From the NCBI GenBank assembly GCA_027489195.1, contig JAIYAG010000104.1, positions 1-14,087 on the forward strand: a DNA stretch of 14,087 bases, given 5' to 3'. The translations under genes were made by a program, and so were the position numbers. The notes under the pieces were generated by a model. The model searched no databases. It was given only the letters and a program-made list of their open reading frames with translations, and was not told where the DNA came from. Source of the stretch: Burkholderiales bacterium. GTDB lineage: Bacteria; Pseudomonadota; Gammaproteobacteria; Burkholderiales; Burkholderiaceae_E. Below are positions 13,557 to 14,087 of the stretch, in pieces (positions within the stretch are counted from its first letter, which is position 1; each line of letters starts with the position of its first letter).

Positions 13557-13913
13557 TCATGCGCCCGGCCTCGCGTCGTGGATCGCGTCGCTGCGGGCCG
13601 CGCAGACGAAGTCGTTGACGGTGATGCCGCCGGCCGAATGGGTGTTCCAGCGCACGGTGCAGCGGTCGTAGCCGACGACGAGCTCGGGATGGTGGTCCTG
13701 CCGATGGACCATCCAGGCGAGCGCGTTGACGAAGGCGACGGTCTCCCACCAGTCCGCGAACGTGTAGCTCGCCTGCAGCGCGCCGTCGACCACCGACCAG
13801 CGCGGCAGCACCGAGAGCTGCGCGTCGATCGCTTCGGGGCGCAGCGCGTCCCGGCCGGACAGCGGCGCGCAGTCGCGCTCGCGCAGGTGCTCGGGGCTCT
13901 GGGGCACGTGCAT
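13557..13913 (-). CDS. Pterin-4a-carbinolamine dehydratase
   Basis: A 118-residue protein of normal family length. It dehydrates 4a-hydroxytetrahydrobiopterin to the quinonoid dihydropterin, recycling the cofactor of aromatic amino acid hydroxylases. The active-site pattern is clear: HHPELVVGYDRCTVRWNTHS followed by AGGIT, with His74, His75 and His92. On the reverse strand GGAGG lies six bases before the ATG at 13913. No phenylalanine hydroxylase gene is nearby, and in this position the family often sits beside rsgA and an M48 peptidase, so a wider role is possible. It starts 24 bases after the M48 peptidase stop. Confidence 0.93.
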   Translation of the reverse strand: MHVPQSPEHLRERDCAPLSGRDALRPEAIDAQLSVLPRWSVVDGALQASYTFADWWETVAFVNALAWMVHRQDHHPELVVGYDRCTVRWNTHSAGGITVNDFVCAARSDAIHDARPGA

Positions 13914-13937
13914 GGCGGACCTCCGGGGTCGTGAGGC

Positions 13938-14087
13938 TCAGATGGCCGGCGCGGGCGCCGCGCCGGTGTGCAGCGCGGCCAGCCGCTCCAGCCGGATCGC
14001 GGCAGGCGGATGGGAGTCGTAGAAGGCCGAGTGCACCGGATCGGGCGTCAGCGTCGCGGCGTTGTCCTCGTACAGCTTGACCAGCGC
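13938..14087 (-). CDS. M48-family zinc metallopeptidase, C-terminal 49 residues
   Basis: The open frame enters from the right edge and stops at the TGA on the reverse strand of 13938-13940. It reads ALVKLYEDNAATLTPDPVHS then AFYDSHPPAAIRLERLAAL and ends TGAAPAPAI. The S/D-HP-x-x-x-R-x-x-RL ending is that of CAAX-protease-like/Oma1-HtpX M48 membrane peptidases; the HEXXH zinc site lies outside the window. It is the first visible gene of the leftward group with the pterin dehydratase and rsgA, probably one operon. Confidence 0.85.
   Translation of the reverse strand, partial: ALVKLYEDNAATLTPDPVHSAFYDSHPPAAIRLERLAALHTGAAPAPAI

Overview
The window is very GC-rich, about one gene per kb, and reads as a bacterial chromosome segment. 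From about position 2,100 to the end it looks like a high-GC betaproteobacterium of the Burkholderiales type: the ribosomal cluster rpsP-rimM-trmD-rplS is followed by a CoA-pyrophosphatase Nudix gene, a CobD/CbiB-family membrane protein, and a convergent group of an M48 peptidase, a pterin dehydratase and rsgA. The first 1.8-2.0 kb look different. A divergent pair, tsaC/sua5 and a DmdC-type acyl-CoA dehydrogenase, has protein sequence and codon use that I associate with Rhodobacteraceae (Alphaproteobacteria). Codon use changes inside the acyl-CoA dehydrogenase gene, so that gene may be a natural recombinant or an assembly chimera.

Layout. 1-599 (-): 5' part of tsaC/sua5. 600-737: divergent intergenic region with a 7-bp-arm inverted repeat. 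738-2498 (+): acyl-CoA dehydrogenase. 2584-3513 (+): probable L-2-keto-3-deoxyarabonate dehydratase. 3398-4267 (-): HTH regulator-like protein whose 3' end runs 116 bp into the dehydratase gene. 4268-4401: divergent promoter region with two inverted repeats. 4402-6330 (+): LplT-type transporter fused to a PlsC acyltransferase. 6310-6348: sigma70-like promoter overlapped by a strong LexA (SOS) box. 6408-7535 (+): PA0069-family radical SAM protein. 7533-7602: five copies of a 14-bp tandem repeat starting on that gene's stop codon. 7603-7731: promoter and structured leader. 7732-8406 (+): exported DUF4124-like protein. 8486-10720 (+): rpsP, rimM, trmD, rplS. 10740-11513 (+): Nudix CoA pyrophosphatase. 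11536-12603 (+): CobD/CbiB family protein. 12614-14087 (-): rsgA, pterin-4a-carbinolamine dehydratase and the 3' end of an M48 peptidase.

How the genes work together. The rpsP-rimM-trmD-rplS block makes two ribosomal proteins, a 30S maturation factor and a tRNA m1G37 methyltransferase; rsgA on the other strand adds a late 30S assembly GTPase. tsaC/sua5 also serves translation (tRNA t6A). The acyltransferase fusion serves membrane lipid repair. The dehydratase is a single sugar-acid gene without pathway partners here. The most interesting feature is the radical SAM gene with its LexA box, which points to a DNA-damage role for a poorly characterised family. No mobile element, CRISPR array, tRNA or rRNA was seen.
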